A stretch of 64,000 nucleotides of DNA from Camellia lanceoleosa (lineage: Eukaryota; Streptophyta; Magnoliopsida; Ericales; Theaceae): NCBI GenBank assembly GCA_025200525.1, contig CM045758.1, forward strand, positions 190,234,463-190,298,462, given 5' to 3'. Positions within the stretch are counted from its first letter, which is position 1. Every line of letters begins with the position of its first letter. Below, one piece after another: positions 23,916-34,925 of this stretch. A program made the position numbers and the translations under genes. The notes under the pieces were generated by a model. The model was not told where the DNA came from. It ran no database searches and saw only the letters and a list, made by a program, of their open reading frames with translations.

Positions 23916-24172
23916 GACAGAACTCAAAAGTCATAAGAATGACGGGAGTGAATGTCAAAGCCCAGAAACGACCCATTTTTGACATGGCCGAAGACTTAGA
24001 CAAAGCATGCAAGACAATAAAGATATGCGCCCGAGGGCAGGGGCAAAATGCAAGACAATGCACCGAGTCGAACATAACTTATGATCATGCAAAGAAGGCT
24101 GTAACGAAGCACACATGCAACATTTTTAAACTAGCATACACCAAACTACACTATAATACAGAAAGGATGTAA

Positions 24173-24190
24173 GAGAATTATGCAATTCTC
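24173..24190 (-). other. Perfect 7-bp hairpin at the tandem-array edge (outer element)
   Basis: GAGAATTGCATAATTCTC on the minus strand pairs its outer seven bases around a 4-base loop. It is followed by TTACATCCTTTCTG, and the same hairpin and tail occur at 40118-40149 in the inner element. Confidence 0.7.
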
Positions 24191-24404
24191 AATATGTCTC
24201 ACTCGGGGGATGCAATACCTATTCGGTTCGTCTAGTTCCGCCAGCCGTAAATGAACCGCATATACAATATCGTGCCTGCAAAGAAAACAACTTAACAGGT
24301 ATGATATGGTTAGCAGTATGCACATGAAAGCAATTGAGAATGCGTGACAACGCAAAGCGAGTGAGAGGCATAATAATGCTGTAAAGGCACAAATACATGT
24401 ACGT

Positions 24405-25035
24405 AAAGCATGCGGTCTACGCAAACAATGAAATTAAACACGTGTAAGTAAAGTATGCGGTCTACGCAAGCGATGAAATTGAACATAAACATGCGGTCTA
24501 CGCAAGCAATGAAATTTGAACATAAACGAGTAAAGCATGCGGCCTACGCAAGTAATGAAATTGAACACAAACATGCGATCTACGCAAGCAATGAAACGGA
24601 ACACACACATGCGGTCTACGCAAGCAATGAAATTGATAACAAGCATGCGGTCTACGCAAGTCATGAAATTGATAACAAGCATGCGGTCTACGCAAGCAAT
24701 GAATTTGATTACAAATATGCGGTCTACGCAAGTAATGAAATTGAACATAGGCATGCAGTCTACGCAAATCATGAAATTGATGACAAGCATGCGGTCTACA
24801 CAAGTAATGTAATTGAACATAAACATGCGGTCTACGCAAGCAATGAATTTGAACATAAACGAGTAAAGCATACGGTCTACGCAAGCAATGAAATTGATTA
24901 AACATGCGGTCTACGCAAGTAATGTAATTGAACATAAACATGCGGTCTACGCAAGCCATGAAATTGATGACAAGCATGCGGTCTATGCAAGCAATGTAAT
25001 TGAACATAAACATGCGGTCTACGCAGGCAAAGTGT
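24405..25035 (-). repeat. Tandem array, 36-bp unit, about 17 copies
   Basis: Units start near 24411, 24457, 24491, 24537 and then mostly every 36 bp to 25011. Each begins with a version of CATGCGGTCTACGCAAGCAA. A few units carry an 8-10 bp insert containing CGAGTAAAG. Because 36 is a multiple of three, frames stay open on both strands (12-residue repeats), but these are not genes. The array lies in the 3' untranslated part of the outer Tat element, between integrase and 3' LTR, where Tat/Ogre elements are known to carry variable tandem repeats. Confidence 0.93.
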
Positions 25036-25921
25036 GTAAAAAGAAATTTGGAGTATGATAGAAACGTATTATTCATGACGCTAGAGTTCACAAGATATGA
25101 AAAGGATATAAGAAGGGACGTTCTTCGCACGCGCCGAGCACCGCTCATAGGAGTCGTGGTTTGAGGTTAACTTGAAGGTTCACGTTCCAAAAGTGCGCTT
25201 TCCCGCATTGTCTTGAATGATGAAGGTGTCAAACCATGCAGTTGACCCAAACAACAGAAGGTACATTGACCGCGAAGGGGGGTTTTACTGGCATCAATTC
25301 CGACACTTTGCTACCCTGCCATTCTATGCTTTACTTTCCTTTTTAATGGTAGTTTAACCACATTGCACTGCCTCAGGCAGGTTTTACTCTTTCCCAAAAT
25401 TACATATTTCGCAAAACACATGATGGGGACAAAACAGCTATTTTGTTCAAAAGATGTTGCATTTGTATATTTTCTATGCATCGCATCGCAAGATATCATA
25501 CAATAATGTGAGCGATATTGAAACTGTGTTTGAAAACGGAGCATTTGCATCGTAATAATCAGGTAGTGAACCAATTACAACTCGATAAGCAAAAACATGG
25601 AGACTCAATATAACCAACCAACGCGAGTACAACTCGATAAACAAGTATTCAAAGACTTAAATAGAGTGAAATATAACTCGATAAGCAAATGTACAACAAC
25701 TCGATAAGCAAACAGGTGTGGCTCCGTAAGAATCGATCACCGGAGGGCATTGGAGGTGGTGGAGTTCCCTAATCCTCAGCATAAACAGCTCAAGGAACAA
25801 AGAGGGAGACCACCGGCCATGGGTAGAGGCCATCGGCCATTAGAAATTGTCACCGGCCAAAAGTAGTGGCCGGTCGGCACTATATTTGGCCGGCCGGCCA
25901 TAAATTACCAGAACCAGCAGA

Positions 25922-27351
25922 ATGCCGACAGCTATCCTCCACTCAACCTTATCTTTTACAAAAGGGTCTCAGCTTCGTGGTTCTCCTTATTTTAACACTG
26001 ATTTGCTCCAAATAGAAGCGCTTCTTGCCCAGAATCTTATAACCTGGATTAACAACTTGGATGGCTCAAAAAAGCTAAATTTCCGGGGTTTTGGCATAAA
26101 CGCACTATTCACTTTGGGTCATACCCCGTTGCACCTTCCGTTTCTCCATGCCGCGGCGAGGTTTTGGAATCTGGTGATGCATGTCTTTAGCTTCGCCGGA
26201 CAAGAGATATGTCCCACCTTCAAAGATTTTCGAGCCTTAATGGAGTCCGAGCGCAACGAGGAGATCACCTGACTTAACTTTGGCCATGCCCAATCCTTAG
26301 AGGCGAATGTGTGGACTCATTATGCGTGATGCTCGGTCTCGATTTGTGACGAGAATCTTTGGATATTCCGAGTTTGATCTATCGTTTTTCTGATGTCGGT
26401 GATCGCAGTGACCATCATTGGCAAGGCTTCCGGCGACACACCCTCTGTTTGTGCATGCTATCTCATTTTCTGTTTGTCTCAGGCTCCAGAGGATCTAGTG
26501 TCCGGTTAATCGAGGTTGCCCAAGGCTTGAAGGGGGACAAGAGTTACATTGCCATGATTCTGGCTGAAACGTTGATGGGCTTAGACGCCTTTTATCGTCG
26601 AGAGACGCCAGATTAGCGGGGAATCCACTACTACTGTAGGTTACGCATCCCACCCAATCTTACATATGTATTGCTCACATCACTCGGCCCTCAAGCTCGA
26701 TTTTTCTCACAAAACCCTTTTCGCACTTTTCTCTTATCGTACATCTCTATGTTCTTTATTCTCTCATTTTTCATCCCTTCCCAGGTGTGGTTGATGGACA
26801 AATTGCAGGTTGTGGACTCTTGCCCAGCATATTCAGCTCGTGGCTACTTCTTCCGGCAACGCCTAGTCAATGCCCTTGACGAGGGATGGTGGTTCGATTG
26901 GATGCGCAACTTGTCTGCAGATCGCATTGCTTGGCATTGTCCTTGGCTCAATCTACCAGCAATGAGCTACAGCATGACCCATCAGACTGGGATTTAGTTG
27001 ATTGGCTTGACTAACTGTGTCTTCTATTTTTCGTTTCGGATCCGGTGTCAGTTCGGTCATGACCAGACTTGTCCACCAGAAGAAATGGAATATCCTGCTG
27101 CATTCCCGGCCCAAGGTACACAGCTTGCTCGGCAGGCCACCACGTGGAGGACCAGAGAGTTCCTGGCCCCCGCTCCCACTTTCAGTTGCACTTTGTCTGA
27201 TGAGAGCATAGATTGGCTCAACGAAGAGGCACAGATCGGGCCCAGCTTGACATCAGAGGCTTCGACCAACTCTGGGAGGGGCATAGGAATACTTGACTTG
27301 ACTATGCCCCAGACTTATTGCTTTATTAGTACTTTCAAGTTTTCTTTATGA
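25922..27351 (+). pseudogene. Antisense extra reading frame of the Tat element, plant-mobile-domain-like, decayed
   Basis: Fragments at 25922-26272, 26359-26616, 26671-26997 and 26998-27351 form one broken protein on the strand opposite to the element's gag-pol. The stretch with AAARFWNLVMHVFSFAGQEI then CPTFKDFRALM resembles the plant mobile domain (aminotransferase-like) signature of aromatic residues followed by a 'T..D...L' helix. A second part has helices with WWFDWMRNLSADRIAW. It lies between integrase and the 3' LTR, the place where antisense extra frames have been reported in Tat/Ogre elements. Three or more stops and frame changes make it non-functional here. A short relative survives in the inner element at 36944-37213. 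The family call is from motif appearance only. Confidence 0.55.
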
Positions 27352-27779
27352 ATGTAATAAAAAGCAACTTCAATTTGTATGCAAGAGCAGGAGAAACTCT
27401 GTATTGAAATCAATGGAATTGAAGGTTGTGGTACTGAAAATTTCCCGTTTTAGTCCAGAAATGGTCTTAGTTGTAAAAAGATTACTTTGAACAAAGTCAA
27501 CTTTTATTAAAACTTTTCAAAACTATTTTCGGTATGGATCAGAACTGGACACGCCTGAGATATGTCACTGAGATGCACAACCTGCACTTACAGAATCGAA
27601 AGTTGCCCCTAGTCTAAATAGCACCTTGCACTATCTGACAACAACGCGTTGCCCTAAGTCTGAATAACCTTGCACGGAGATTACAATCAAAGCTTTTGAG
27701 TACTAAACAGACCAAGATGATCGAGCTGATCAGATGGACGAAGTTGATCGGGGAAAAGTTTATGGCTGGACTTCAGGAT

Positions 27780-27826
27780 GAAGTTGCCTACGTATTCCAA
27801 AGATGGGAATCAAGCCTTACGTAGTT
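27780..27826 (-). other. Conserved Tat 3'-region motif (outer copy)
   Basis: On the minus strand the block reads CTGAACTACGTAAGG, TTGATTCCCATC, then GAATACGTAGGCAACTT. Related copies occur at 36394-36440 and 40288-40335 in the inner element. The ACGTA ends are self-complementary, so a stem-loop is possible. Confidence 0.65.
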
Positions 27827-28009
27827 CAGGCTTGGGTTCACTCGGGTATTTTCACTCTCCTTTTACGCTCTAACTTTTTCCAAGGCCGCCCTTTGCGGGT
27901 TTTCAACCTTGCGAGCTCAGTTTTTATATTTTCTAATTTTTTTGTGCTCTGATTTTTGCCTAGGTCGCCCTTTCGGGTTTTCGGCCTAGCGAGCCTCTCA
28001 GGGGTAATA

Positions 28010-28559
28010 TTTCTTCAATTTGTCCATATTGATCGGTTGTGAGAACTCTAGGCCATCTAGGTCCATCAGAACGATAGTTCCACCTGACCAGATAGACTTA
28101 ATGATGTAGGGACCAGTCTAATTGAGTCTGAACTTGCCCCTTGGGTCATGGATGGAAGCTCGGTTATCCTTGAATACCAAATCTCCTTCTTTCAAATTTC
28201 TGGACTTAACCTTCTTGTTGAAAACTCGAGCAATTCTGCGCTGATAACCTTGAACATGGTGCAGTGCTTTCAGTCTGCGCTCGTCAAAGAGCATGAGTTC
28301 TTCAAATCTGCTCTGCTGCCAATCTGCTTCGGCTATCTGACACTCGGCTAATACTCGCAATGATGGAACCTCAATCTCGATAGATAGAACAGCCTCCATC
28401 CCATAAACCAATGAATACAGAGTCGCTCCAGTTGAAATTCTAATTGAAGTCTGGTAGCCCCACAGAGCAAATAGCAGCTTATCTGGCCAATCCCGGTAGG
28501 TTTCCACCATCTTCTGCAGTATGTACTTGATGTTGTTGGCGGACTCAACCGCTCCATTG
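28010..28559 (-). pseudogene. Integrase C-terminal part of the outer Tat element
   Basis: This continues the integrase broken at 44638. The catalytic Glu is in the first residues (GAVESANN), followed by the core end (DKLLFALWGYQTSIRIST) and the C-terminal DNA-binding region with GDLVFKDNRA and, past a stop at about 28118, TGPYIIKSIWSGG. The TAG in place of a usual Trp codon suggests G-to-A decay. The inner element entered exactly between Asn and Gly of the TNGAVE segment; CATTG (28555-28559) is the duplicated target. Confidence 0.9.
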
Positions 28560-31500
28560 TGTAGACACCCCATTTTTGACCGCCCTCAAGACTTGGGCAT
28601 TACTGATGGTTTGCTCGGTGTTGAGAGATGTGCAGGCCAAAGATTCAATTCCTTCGGCAAGGAGAGAGGTAAACCCTTCAAAACACTTTGTTTAGGGGTT
28701 TGGAGTTGAAGAAAAGAGGAGAGGAGGGGAGAAAATAGGTTGGAGAAGAGGTTCGCCATGAATCCGGGTAGAAGAAAGTCGAGCGGCCCTCGCTGAATCA
28801 GGCTTATTCAATTGCATACTTGGAGTTAAGCTATGAGGCCACCATCGTTGGAAAGAAGACTTCCGGGGCTTCACTTTGTACTCAAGAATCTCCCAAAGCC
28901 AAGTCTAGGTGGAGGAGATATGATTGGTTGAAGCTGGGTATCATCCCGGTTGGATCGAGTCTGCGCGGCTTCACCAAAAAGGGCATAACTTTTTTCACAG
29001 AAGGAATTTTGATGCAAGGTTTGCGACATTGGAAAGCTAACTTCCGGGGCTTCAATTTTCATACCCACTGGCCATTTTTTGACCTAGGAATCATTTATCG
29101 GCAATCTATTTTGCCGACCAGCAGAAAATAGTGCCGACCGGCACTTTATTGTGGCCGACGACCAATTTTTCTGGCCGGTTTGCACCCTTTACACCCTCCA
29201 AGGCTGGTGCATACCAGCTGTGCTAGCTGGGATGCATAGAACCGACTCCACGTGCATATATATTGCTATTTTGCACCCTTTGCACCACTTTTGGCCTCTT
29301 TTGTGCACCCTTTGCTCAAGGCTTCTTGAGGAAGCCTTGACCCCTTGTCTTGGCTTCCTCAAGAAGCCTACCAACTATCTTGGCTTCTTTGATAAGCCTT
29401 GCCCTCCCTTGCACCCTTGCTTTAGCTTCTCTTGTAAGTTTTAAGCCTTTCATTTGTCTATAAAAGGAGCCATCCTCCTCCATTGTAAAGGGTTGGAGTT
29501 TTTGAGCAAAAAAAACCAGAGAGTAGACATATATATCTAACATATATATCTACAACCCTCTATATCTATCTTATCCAAGCTTCCAAACACCTTTGTTCTT
29601 GCATCATTTGCCCTACAACCCATAGCACAACACCTCCATCCTCCATTCCAGCATTTGGGAGGCCATTTACAGAGGTTAGGAGTTCAGAAACTTGGACCAA
29701 GGGGTGCTGGTTTGCTGCTCTTCAAGGGTAAACATCCATTTCCCTTAAACTTGCATTTTTTAGTTTCATTGGTTAGCCTTATTTACAAGTATTTTTGGGC
29801 TTCGATGTAAACTGTAAAGAGGCTTGTTTTGAGTCCTTCTTCAACATTGAAGAAGGGCTCAACACTGTTGGGGACCTCCATGTATGACTTGCTTCATTAC
29901 CCCTCTTTGGTCCCCATTTTTGCATGACTTGTTAGCACATTGAGCTTCTGTTTTCCGACCCTGATCAGAACTGAAAACGGTCTTATTTTGACCCCCTCTC
30001 CATGTCCCATGAAGGGTCTTTTGCTGTTTGATGCATGCTTTGTATACTTCATGTTGTAGCCCTCTTGTGGCCTTAATTTTGCATTACATTTTTAGCATGT
30101 TTGTATATTGTTTTGTGGGTTGTCATCTACTGTGAGTAGTCATATTTTTGGTCCCTCTTCAGTGTTGTTGAAGGGTCTTTTTCAGTTTGGGCTTTGCATC
30201 TTACACTTGCTTTGTAATCCTCCATTTTGCCTTAACATGTATCTAGCATTTAGACCACTATGCTTGCTTGTTTTGGCTTAGCTTTGTGAAGCTTTTATTC
30301 TTGTTTTGATATTCTTAAGGACTTTTTTGGGTCATTTGAGTCATCCATACTTTGCTTTGTATAGCTACCATGCAACCTCTCTTGTATATCTTATGAGCAT
30401 TGAGTGTTGACCCCTCTAGCATGCTTTACTTGCACTATTTCGGTGATTTGGGGTCACTTATAATGTCATTTCAGTCCTCATAGTATGCTTGAATGCTCAT
30501 ATTTGATGCTCCTTTAATGCTTTGTAAGGTTGTTGTCATATGCTCCATATTTGGCCCTTTGTGCATGCTTCCATGCTTAGACCTTTTAGATGCCATCTAA
30601 GTGGTTTTGGGGGTTTGTTTTAACATTCTTTAGGACTGATTTGGTTGTTCTTGGCCTGTTGAGGCTTAATTTGTATAGCCATGGTTTAAGCCCCTTGGCT
30701 TGCTTTGAGTTTTGGACATCGTTGCATGCTTGGCTTGTCTTGTTTACTTGGTTTTGCACCTTCTATAACATGATTTCAGAGCTTTCTAAGCATGCCATGT
30801 ATCCATGATTATGCTCTTTTAAGTGTGCTTAAAAGTTGCTCTTTGGTGCCTAAGTGTTGGACCTTGTGTGCATGCATGTTTGTATGTGTTTTGGCCCTCA
30901 TTTCCATGACATTTGGCCACTGTTTTGGGCCTAGTATAGAGCTGCCCAAATTAGTTTGAATCCATGTTTAACATGTTGCTCAAAGGTTGTTGCCTTATTC
31001 CATGCCTTGCATGTTTGTTAGCTTAGGTTGTGTGCCTAGTACGTATTGCATGTGCATTGTTGTGCATTGCCTCACCTCTTGATCAACCATGATTGAGGTT
31101 GGGTCCCTTGTATGTTTTGTGTGCATTGCATTTGACATTGAAATGCAAATTTGGCCTCTTAGGCCATCATGCGTCGAAATCGCCATTGATGGCCCGGGGT
31201 CAAGGGCCATACTCCTTGAGTCCATGGCATGATAAGGAGTGTGTCCATGCATACATTGCCTTGAAATTCCATGCCATACACATGCGGCCTTGTTCTTTAT
31301 CAAAGCTGTCTTCTGCAGAAATTTACGCGGCCGGCAACATTCGGTGTCGAGCCATTTATTCAAGATCGATAGCTTTACCTCCAGCCGATGGATATTGTAC
31401 ACAGCCGGTGGCCATCCCTCCCAGCCGAAGATGTTCTACAATGCTCATAGAAGGTGTCACAGGACTTTTCGGTTTGAAAGGAGATGGTGAAAGCGAGGCG

Positions 31501-32726
31501 GCAATGCTATGGCAACGGGTTTCGGGCAAGTCGGATTGAGCATGCATCATTCGCGCATCCCGAAGTTGCGACCATCTTCTCTTTGCATTTATTTTGATTA
31601 GATTAGAAATTATGTAATAATTAATTTGGCGATTTGTTATTCGGACTGTATATTCTTTTGGTCCCTCCATGTGAGGGCGTATTTGTAATAAGTGTGTGTG
31701 GGTGTGTGCATGTCTTCCAACCCCCCACTTCTTTCTTCCATTTTTTTACATGCTTATGATGGTAGATTAGGGCACGTTTATTTTAGCATACCTTATGCAA
31801 TGCATGCGTGCTTCCATGCATTTGTTTACATGCATCGGGCTCGGTACATCACGCTAACTGCATTGTATTCCAATTTCCAAATTGAATACGTGCTATTTGT
31901 AGCATTCCATATGCCATGCTTAGGACAGCCGAGCCTGTTTAGATTACACCATTGCTTGTGTTGCATTAGCCACTTAACATGAACTAGGATCATGCATATG
32001 ATTACTAACTGGTTTCTGTTTTGGCTTGGAGTACTAGGTAAGCTTTTATGCTTTAGCATATCGCATGCGTGTGAGTGTTGCCATAATAGCATGATTACCA
32101 TGAGGCTAGCTGCTTATGTGATATAACTGCTGGAATGCCTGTGGGTGAAGGTTGGATTGCTTGAGTTGGAAAAACTCGTTGAAATCCGTGTTTTAGCCTA
32201 CTTGCGAGTAGCAATTTCAAACTGTTTTCCAAACAAACGGATATGCAATGTTTATTTCCAATTTAGGCAATCTAGTCCATACTTGTTTGCTGAGCGCGTA
32301 ACATAGTAATTCTAGGCTAATAATTGGAATAAGAGCATGTAATGTTTTCAAAATTGGATATCACGGTTAGTAGAGGCCGGTCTTCGGACCGGGCGAAAGG
32401 GGGTGCTCATAGCTGACCTTCCCCGATCGTACCCAAGCTCCCGAGCCAAGACAACTTTGGTGATGACGGACACGTGGCCTTCGGCACCGAGTCAGGGTTT
32501 CCTAAATTCCCCCATAAAAAATATTTAGGTGGCGACTCTGTAATCTGGCAAAGCAGTCCATGTTTGGCACTACTTTTCAAAATCTGTTTTTTTCTTCAAA
32601 ACGATTTGCCGGATTTGGACTCTTTGGTTCAGACTTAGAACCGACACAAATCGAGTCCGAACTGTAGTAAACCCAATATGAACAGAACGGGAGTCATCCT
32701 CCCGGGGCGTTCGGGGGACGTCTACA
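28560..32726 (+). repeat. 5' LTR of the inner Tat element
   Basis: 4167 bp, TGTAGACACCCC...GACGTCTACA. Its U3 holds GGCCGACGACC and CCGACCGGCAC clusters near 29125-29180 and a TATA box at 29459. It is nearly the same as the 3' LTR over its first ~2.5 kb, with more small indels near the end. Confidence 0.93.
29459..29466 (+). promoter_or_regulatory. LTR TATA box (inner 5' LTR)
   Basis: TATAAAAG about 900 bp into the LTR, in the context GTCTATAAAAGGAGCC, repeated at 41372-41379 in the 3' LTR. It probably sets the U3/R border some 30 bp downstream. Confidence 0.7.
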
Positions 32727-32731
32727 GTTTC

Positions 32732-32749
32732 TGGCGACTCTGCTGGGGA
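32732..32749 (+). other. Primer-binding site, Arg-tRNA type (inner element)
   Basis: TGGCGACTCTGCTGGGGA starts five bases after the 5' LTR. It is identical to the site of the outer element at 52451-52434 and is the form used by Tat/Ogre elements. Confidence 0.85.
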
Positions 32750-33569
32750 TTTTAGAGAGCTTGACTCAAACTCGTGATATCCTGTTTTGACTACGTTTAT
32801 GTGTCTCTTTGCATTGCATTTGCATTGGTGCGCCTAGGACACCGTGTTGGCCATCTGCTATTCCTGAGCGGTTTGCCGGAGGCTTGTCTTGTCAAGGCAT
32901 GACCATAAGGCTGACCGGTTGCGTGCTCTGCCAGTATGGGAACACAAACCCCGGCTTTACCGGGGCACCCTTTTTGACCATTCGACCTAGTGCATATCGA
33001 AATCCATAGTGACCATTCCAAACTAGGACAGGTTGCTCACTCGATATTAGGTTGTTTGAAACCGCTGCGTGCGTAGTGAAACCCTAGCTCTTGACAAAAT
33101 AGGACAGGGAAACCCTACCCCAACATAGGGGTGTATTGGCTCTCATTTACTTGCTATGTGCTTTTAGAGTGTATCTCTACAGGGAACGCATATACCAGTT
33201 TCTGCATCAGGCATCGAACTGCGGGCACCAGTATTAGTATTTTTGAGAATCAGTTATATCTGCGGGTATCATATTCAGATTTGGGGCAGTGATTTCAGGA
33301 ATGTGATCGATAATGGAATACAATGCTCAACTCGCTGGTTCTGCTTTTGGTGAAGTTGAACCGAGATCTTATGCTTTTCCCTTTTGCTAGGTAGTCTTGG
33401 AACCATAGCTCGAAGGCTCCACTATCTCCGGTACATTGGATTTGTCTTGATAGACTTTGTCGGTCGAGACTTCGATTCAAGGGTAATCGGCTAGAGAAGA
33501 CTAGTCGAGCACGATCACCGGTTAAAGATTACCATCGGGCCCTTATCCACCCTCCAAAGGAATGGTCGG
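32750..33569 (+). other. Untranslated leader of the inner element
   Basis: The segment lies between primer site and gag. It resembles the leader of the outer element (for example the CAAGGCATGACCATAA block near 32900 and its reverse at 52270). No convincing frame is present. Confidence 0.5.
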
Positions 33570-34925
33570 ATGGATCAGCAGAATACATCAAGGATGGAGG
33601 CAATGATGCGTCAAATGCAGGAAACTATGAAACTCATGCAACAAGACGTCCGCCAAGCGATTTTCCAGCAAAGAAGTCGCAATCATGGCTCAGCAGGCTG
33701 AGCTCATCACCAGGCTGCAACAGCAAAGCGGTGCGTCTGCTTCACAACAAGTTCCTCCCCCAGTAGGAGCTCTAGCACCTGGGGAGACGCCAAATGTCCA
33801 GGAAGGTACAGACATTCCGGTAGGGCCGGCTCCGCCCCCAATCTTACCCCAGTTATCAAAAACACCCACCAACTTACCGGACTCTCCTTTGAGTTCGAGG
33901 CGGATCCCACAAAGATCGAAGTTGAGCAAGCTTGAAAAGTCGTTCAAGAAATCGAGGAGACAAAACCATCCCCGACATTGAAGATGGATACCACGGACAC
34001 ACTGTGACATTGCCGAATGTGTTCAAGATGCCTTACATCGACCGTTTGACGGGTCAGAGATCCCATGGTCCACGAGTTTGTTTCAGATGTTCTGCGCCCG
34101 ATGGGCTTGACAAGATTACGAAGCTCTCCTCTTTAGCAGACCTGTTGGGTATCGCGCCATCTGCACGCCAAATTAGAGGACTCGATGAAACGAAATTTGG
34201 AGGAGATGTCCGAGGCCTTCGTCGCACAATATTCATACAATACCCAGATCGAGATCACAACCCGTGATCTTGAGACAACCAGGCAAGAGCCGAAAGAGGT
34301 CTTCTCTGACTTTGTAACCCATTGGAGAGCCAAAGCTTCTTCGATGACCACCAGGCCGGTCGACAAGGACCAGATACGGATGATTGTACGCAATCTCAAC
34401 CCGGTGATCACGAAGATGATTGTCCTCCCCCTACCCACCTTTGCAGACCTCCATGAGATTGGGGTACAAATCGAGGATGCTATAAAGCAGGGCCTCATTG
34501 ACCAGGAGAAGAAGCAGGCCAGGAGGGCGTTTACCCGCAGTTCGAATGTGACCACCAGTGGTGATGCAACTGTAAGACCTTCTGAAGTGGGCATGGTCAC
34601 CAACACCACATCACAAAAAGCTACCCCATTCACCGGTGTGTCCGGAAGTAGCTCACAGAAAACCAAATATCCACCTCGAGTCAAGAGGGTTTTCACCCCA
34701 CTTTATATGCCTTTGTCAAAGGCTCTAGAGGTCTTAATCCGGAAAGGACATCTGAAACCATTGGAACAACGGCCTTTACCTGATCCTCTCCCTTCAAAGC
34801 ATGACCGGACTAAGTACTGTGCCTACCATCAACAAACCGGTCATGAGACCGATAGCTGCTTTCGTCTACGCCATGATGTACAAGATTTGTTTGACAACGA
34901 TGTCATCGCCGCACCAGCTCAGTAA
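33570..34925 (+). pseudogene. gag: gag of the inner Tat element, frameshifted
   Basis: The gag structural protein forms the retrotransposon particle and binds its RNA. The start MDQQNTSRMEAMM at 33570 leads into glutamine-rich coiled sequence. The capsid-like part (TIPDIEDGYHGHTVTLPNVF; YSYNTQIEITTRDLETTRQE; IRMIVRNLNPVITKMIVLPL) closely matches the outer element's gag at 50165-51496. A Cys/His nucleic-acid-binding segment, KYCAYHQQTGHETDSCFRLR, sits near the end. The frame changes near 33690, near 33950 and twice before 34185; only 34185-34925 is open for long. It is the only coding domain of this element. Confidence 0.85.

Noticed and set aside
24455..24901. Open frame of 148 residues in the 36-bp array
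   Set aside because: It is the tandem array read in frame (unit divisible by three) and the opposite strand is equally open; no protein features.
24405..25035. CRISPR-like array
   Set aside because: Units are contiguous, without unique spacers, and lie in a plant retrotransposon.
33685..33981. Separate proline-rich gene
   Set aside because: It is one frame segment of the frameshifted gag; the same Gln-rich start and KTIP-IEDGY continuation occur in the outer element's gag.
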